Shown here one piece after another: positions 61,153 to 64,000 of a DNA stretch of 64,000 nt (its first letter is position 1; the number at the start of each line of letters is the position of its first letter). Source of the DNA: Rotaria sordida (taxonomy: Eukaryota; Rotifera; Eurotatoria; Philodinida; Philodinidae). The notes beneath the pieces were generated by a model, which saw nothing but the letters and a program-made list of their open reading frames with translations, was not told where the DNA came from and made no database searches. The position numbers were made by a program, and so were the translations under genes. The stretch spans positions 62,001 to 126,000 of the forward strand of contig CAJNOL010000123.1 of NCBI GenBank assembly GCA_905250125.1, in the 5' to 3' direction.

Positions 61153-64000
61153 TCACACAACTGATGACATATCCCAAATCTAAAAATACAAATGAAAACA
61201 ATTATATATGAAATATTTTATAGAATAAATCATACTCTAGAACAAGATGTTTCAATTAATCATTCATTTTATGTAAAAAAAAAAAAGCTTAATCGGTACA
61301 GTTCGTGATGAGAATAATGACGTAGGACATTAATTATTTCTTTTTCTCAGATCTAGACAGTGAATATTTTATCTTGTTTTGATTGATATGACGTATTAGA
61401 CAAGTTCGATAAGAAATCGAAAGATAAATTTCAATCATTTTAATGTTCCAAAACAAGACTATTTATAATAATGAGTACGTCAAAATAAATATCTCTCTAA
61501 GTATTTTCTCAATACCACTATGCCTTCATCTTTTTTATAAAAAGACTTGTGATTTAATTTTTCACGAGACTATATTTTCAAGTTTTGCTACAAAATGTCA
61601 AGCAGAAATATTCGATAAATAATACTGCGAGACTCGAGCATATTCATTTTTTAAAAGTTTATTTTTCAGAACAATTCAGTATTTTTTTCTAGCTTTGCGC
61701 CAATATAACAACACGATAGAGCAAAGTGGTAGAAAAAAATTAACAATAACCTATTTTTGATGTTTTTTGATCATGTTAAGCGCCTAGCTCAAATTCAGAT
61801 AGTGATCTCTGGTAGTCAATGGAGTTTTCTATGTAATGCATTCTATACCAATGAGAAGGTTTTTAAAAAATTGGATACAGTAGTTTTCAGGTCCAAGAAG
61901 ACTTTGTCGGAACTATTTTTTTACAATGCCATTTTAAACAGTACGAAATTCTGAACAAAATGTAGGGTTACTGCATTATCTCTGGTCTTTCCTTAAAAAG
62001 TTGAAAGTGTTATAAAAATTGTAAGAAAACCGCCTTTTTTCTGTTTCTTTTTTATACTTTTTACTTTTGAAGGAAAGATCATAGAAAATGTAGCTACTCC
62101 TCATTTTGTTCAGAATTTTGTACTCTTTAAAATAGTATTGTTAAAAAGAACTTGTTAGCGCAGCTTCATTGGGGCTGAAATGTCGAACTCACATGTCTTA
62201 TTTAGTTTCATTATGCTAAGACAAAATACACAATGGATAAAATATAATACTTCTTTTCCAACAATAATTGATTGTCAGCAAACGCTGACTTTTTTTTATT
62301 TCTACGTTTCGAACAGAAATTTCGTGTTCTTTTTTATGCCAGACGTTCTTTTTTTTAAAATTAAATTCGCATAATTTATTATTATTAGTCTAACCATTAA
62401 TTTGATGGATACATAAGTCTGTTGTACACATTTATTATATCTAGAGCAGATCTTAACAATCTGATACGTATCTTGATGGACTCCGTAAGACTAAAATTAA
62501 TTATTCCTGAAAGTTAGAACGTATTCTGGTCATGCTTTTGTGTCAGTCATATGACAGTTGTAGGAAATCAGAACATCATCCTTGATATCTATCATATATT
62601 CGTTTATCTACACAAAAGTTAGCAACTGCATTATTTCGAATATTGATAAACATATTCCAGCCATTTACATTTTAAGGAAGGATCTGGAATGTTCTAGAAT
62701 TTTTGCTGGTTGCTAAGATCTGTAATGAGGAGCCTAGGAGGGAGCCTCAAAAATCTCAATTTAAGCTTCCACTCACTATATTTACTTCGAAAAAAAACGT
62801 AAGTTCCATAAAATAACTCTGACAAAGTCTTCTGAGATCTGATAACTATCGTGTCCGATTTTTTAGAAATCTTGTCATTGGTATAGAATGCATTAGATAG
62901 AAAACTCCATTGGTTATTAAAAATCATTACCTGAATTTGAGTTAATTGCTTAATATTATAGACAAAAAAACCAAAAATACATTGTTGTTAAACTTTCTTC
63001 CACCAACTTACTCTATCATTTAGTTATATTTGTATAAAGCCAGAAAGAAATGCTAAATTGTTGTGAAAAAATAACTTTTAACAAATGGATATGCTTAGTT
63101 CTCGTATTATTATTTATCTAATATTTTTCCTGAACATTTTGTACTAACATTTGTAATACATTCTTGTAAAAAGTAGAATTATGAATCTTTTTAAAAACAA
63201 GACCATATTGAAAAATATTTATTCTAGCATATCCGTTACTCGTATCGACTTTATTTTCTATTCTATTATATAATATGATTTATATTTTTTGTTTTCTTGT
63301 CTTGTGATTTATTTCAAGTTTATCATTCTTATTTATTCTATTACGACAATGTATTGAAACAAAAGATCATGTTGTTTTCAAATTTGCATAACAATTATTA
63401 ATATGGATGATTTCTTTTTAATGTTCGATATATCACAATTTTTTTTAATGTTCTTTCAACTATTGCTCATAAATCGAAACTTACTTTAATTGTTCGATCA
63501 GTACCAACAGTCATCATAACTTTTTTTCCTTGATTATAATCCATTCGAATTGTACCTTGACGTATATCATAAAATGAAGCCAGTGGTACCGTTCTAAATA
63601 ATAATATTTTCTTATCAGTAAAAAAAAAAAGATAAAGAAAAAAAGAAACAAAACTTACTCATCATTTTTTAATGTTTGCATACAATCATTACAAATACGT
63701 TGAATTGTTTCATAACCTAGTAATGGAAGAGCTTTACGTGTTTGAGAACATTTATCACATACAGCTCGACCACATTTACGACAATGATGCTATAATATTA
63801 AAAGACAAAGAAATTTCTTTTTTTTTTTACTATTATTTTCTAACTTGTCTTAATCCAATCTGTTTTTGTGTCCACATTGCACGTAAATTCCAAAAAAATG
63901 GCATTTGACATATCTGACAAGAATCATTTTCAAGCCATTTAGGTGTTTCATTGCGTTTAACATTCATTGGCCATACACCAATATGACCATCAGCTGAACA
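61153..64000 (-). CDS. WD-repeat and FYVE-domain protein (WDFY1/2 type), 3' part
   Basis: The window holds the last four coding exons: 64000-63845 (cut by the window edge), 63789-63659, 63593-63485 and 61179-61153. Phases agree. A WD blade end ([10 protein letters not shown]) leads into [20 protein letters not shown] and the FYVE zinc finger with CxxC, the core [16 protein letters not shown] and a final CNDC. A last WD strand follows ([11 protein letters not shown], then IWDMSSVV and stop). Human WDFY2 shows the same order, including the GLRQHHCRKCG variant of the FYVE core and a final IWDM. Such proteins bind PtdIns3P on early endosomes; WDFY2 scaffolds Akt there. The final exon is only 27 nt, behind a 2.3-kb intron filled by a foldback element. 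The C-terminus is shorter than in human. Confidence 0.9.
61490..63230. repeat. Foldback element 3, interrupted palindrome of about 1.7 kb
   Basis: The left half (61490-62020) has its inverted partner in two pieces: the inner part at about 62035-62155 and the outer part at about 62800-63230. Matching blocks: AATTCTGAACAAAATG at 61949 against its complement near 62112; GGAGTTTTCTATGTAATGCA near 61820 against its complement near 62895; GATAAATAATACTGCGAG near 61615 against its complement near 63105. About 640 bp of unrelated sequence splits the right arm. The whole lies in the last intron of the WD-FYVE gene. Confidence 0.85.
62156..62800. other. Insertion splitting the right arm of foldback element 3
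   Basis: About 645 bp with no counterpart in the left arm. It begins near GTTAGCGCAGCTTC and ends near TTACTTCGAAAAAAAACG. The right part is less AT-rich (GGAGCCTAGGAGGGAGCC). No terminal repeats or reading frame identify it. It post-dates the palindrome. Confidence 0.55.

Overview
The window looks like AT-rich animal nuclear DNA. The recognisable genes are metazoan: rhodopsin-type GPCRs, a sigma-class GST, NAD kinase, a kinesin-2-like motor, a beta-PIX (ARHGEF7) RhoGEF and a WDFY1/2-type WD-FYVE protein. They are cut by many GT-AG introns, often only 50-70 bp, with a few of 0.4-2.3 kb, and some 3' ends are so short that AATAAA overlaps the stop codon. A rotifer, perhaps a bdelloid, would fit the base composition, the small introns, the decayed hAT elements and a dead alpha/beta-hydrolase of a type best known from bacteria and fungi. 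The species call is inference.
Layout. 0-14.5 kb: four small, well-spaced genes: a GPCR (+), a secreted, tail-anchored cyclase/arylformamidase-like enzyme (-), an intronless-CDS sigma GST (-) and a second divergent GPCR (+). 14.5-18.3 kb: no gene; a 10-N gap and a long AT-rich foldback element. 18.3-21.9 kb: NAD kinase (-), eight coding exons. 21.9-31 kb: accessory ground with a dispersed repeat, a possible LTR fossil carrying a 70-bp tandem repeat, a GC-richer block, a decayed hAT transposase and a 196-bp hAT MITE. 31-46 kb: a gene-poor stretch with two weakly supported small genes, isolated exon-like pieces and a second foldback element. 46.2-64 kb: dense again: a low-complexity protein (+), then on the minus strand a secreted protein with two copies of an eight-cysteine domain, a kinesin, beta-PIX, a dead alpha/beta-hydrolase and the 3' part of a WD-FYVE gene. 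The last intron of that gene carries a third foldback element, itself split by an insertion.
The exon models for NAD kinase, kinesin, beta-PIX, the Cys-rich protein, the cyclase, the GPCRs and the low-complexity protein were assembled by hand. In each, exon phases agree and the total is a multiple of three. I see no shared pathway among neighbours; this is ordinary eukaryotic gene order, not an operon. The most unusual structure is the recurrence of three long, unrelated internally palindromic elements within 64 kb.
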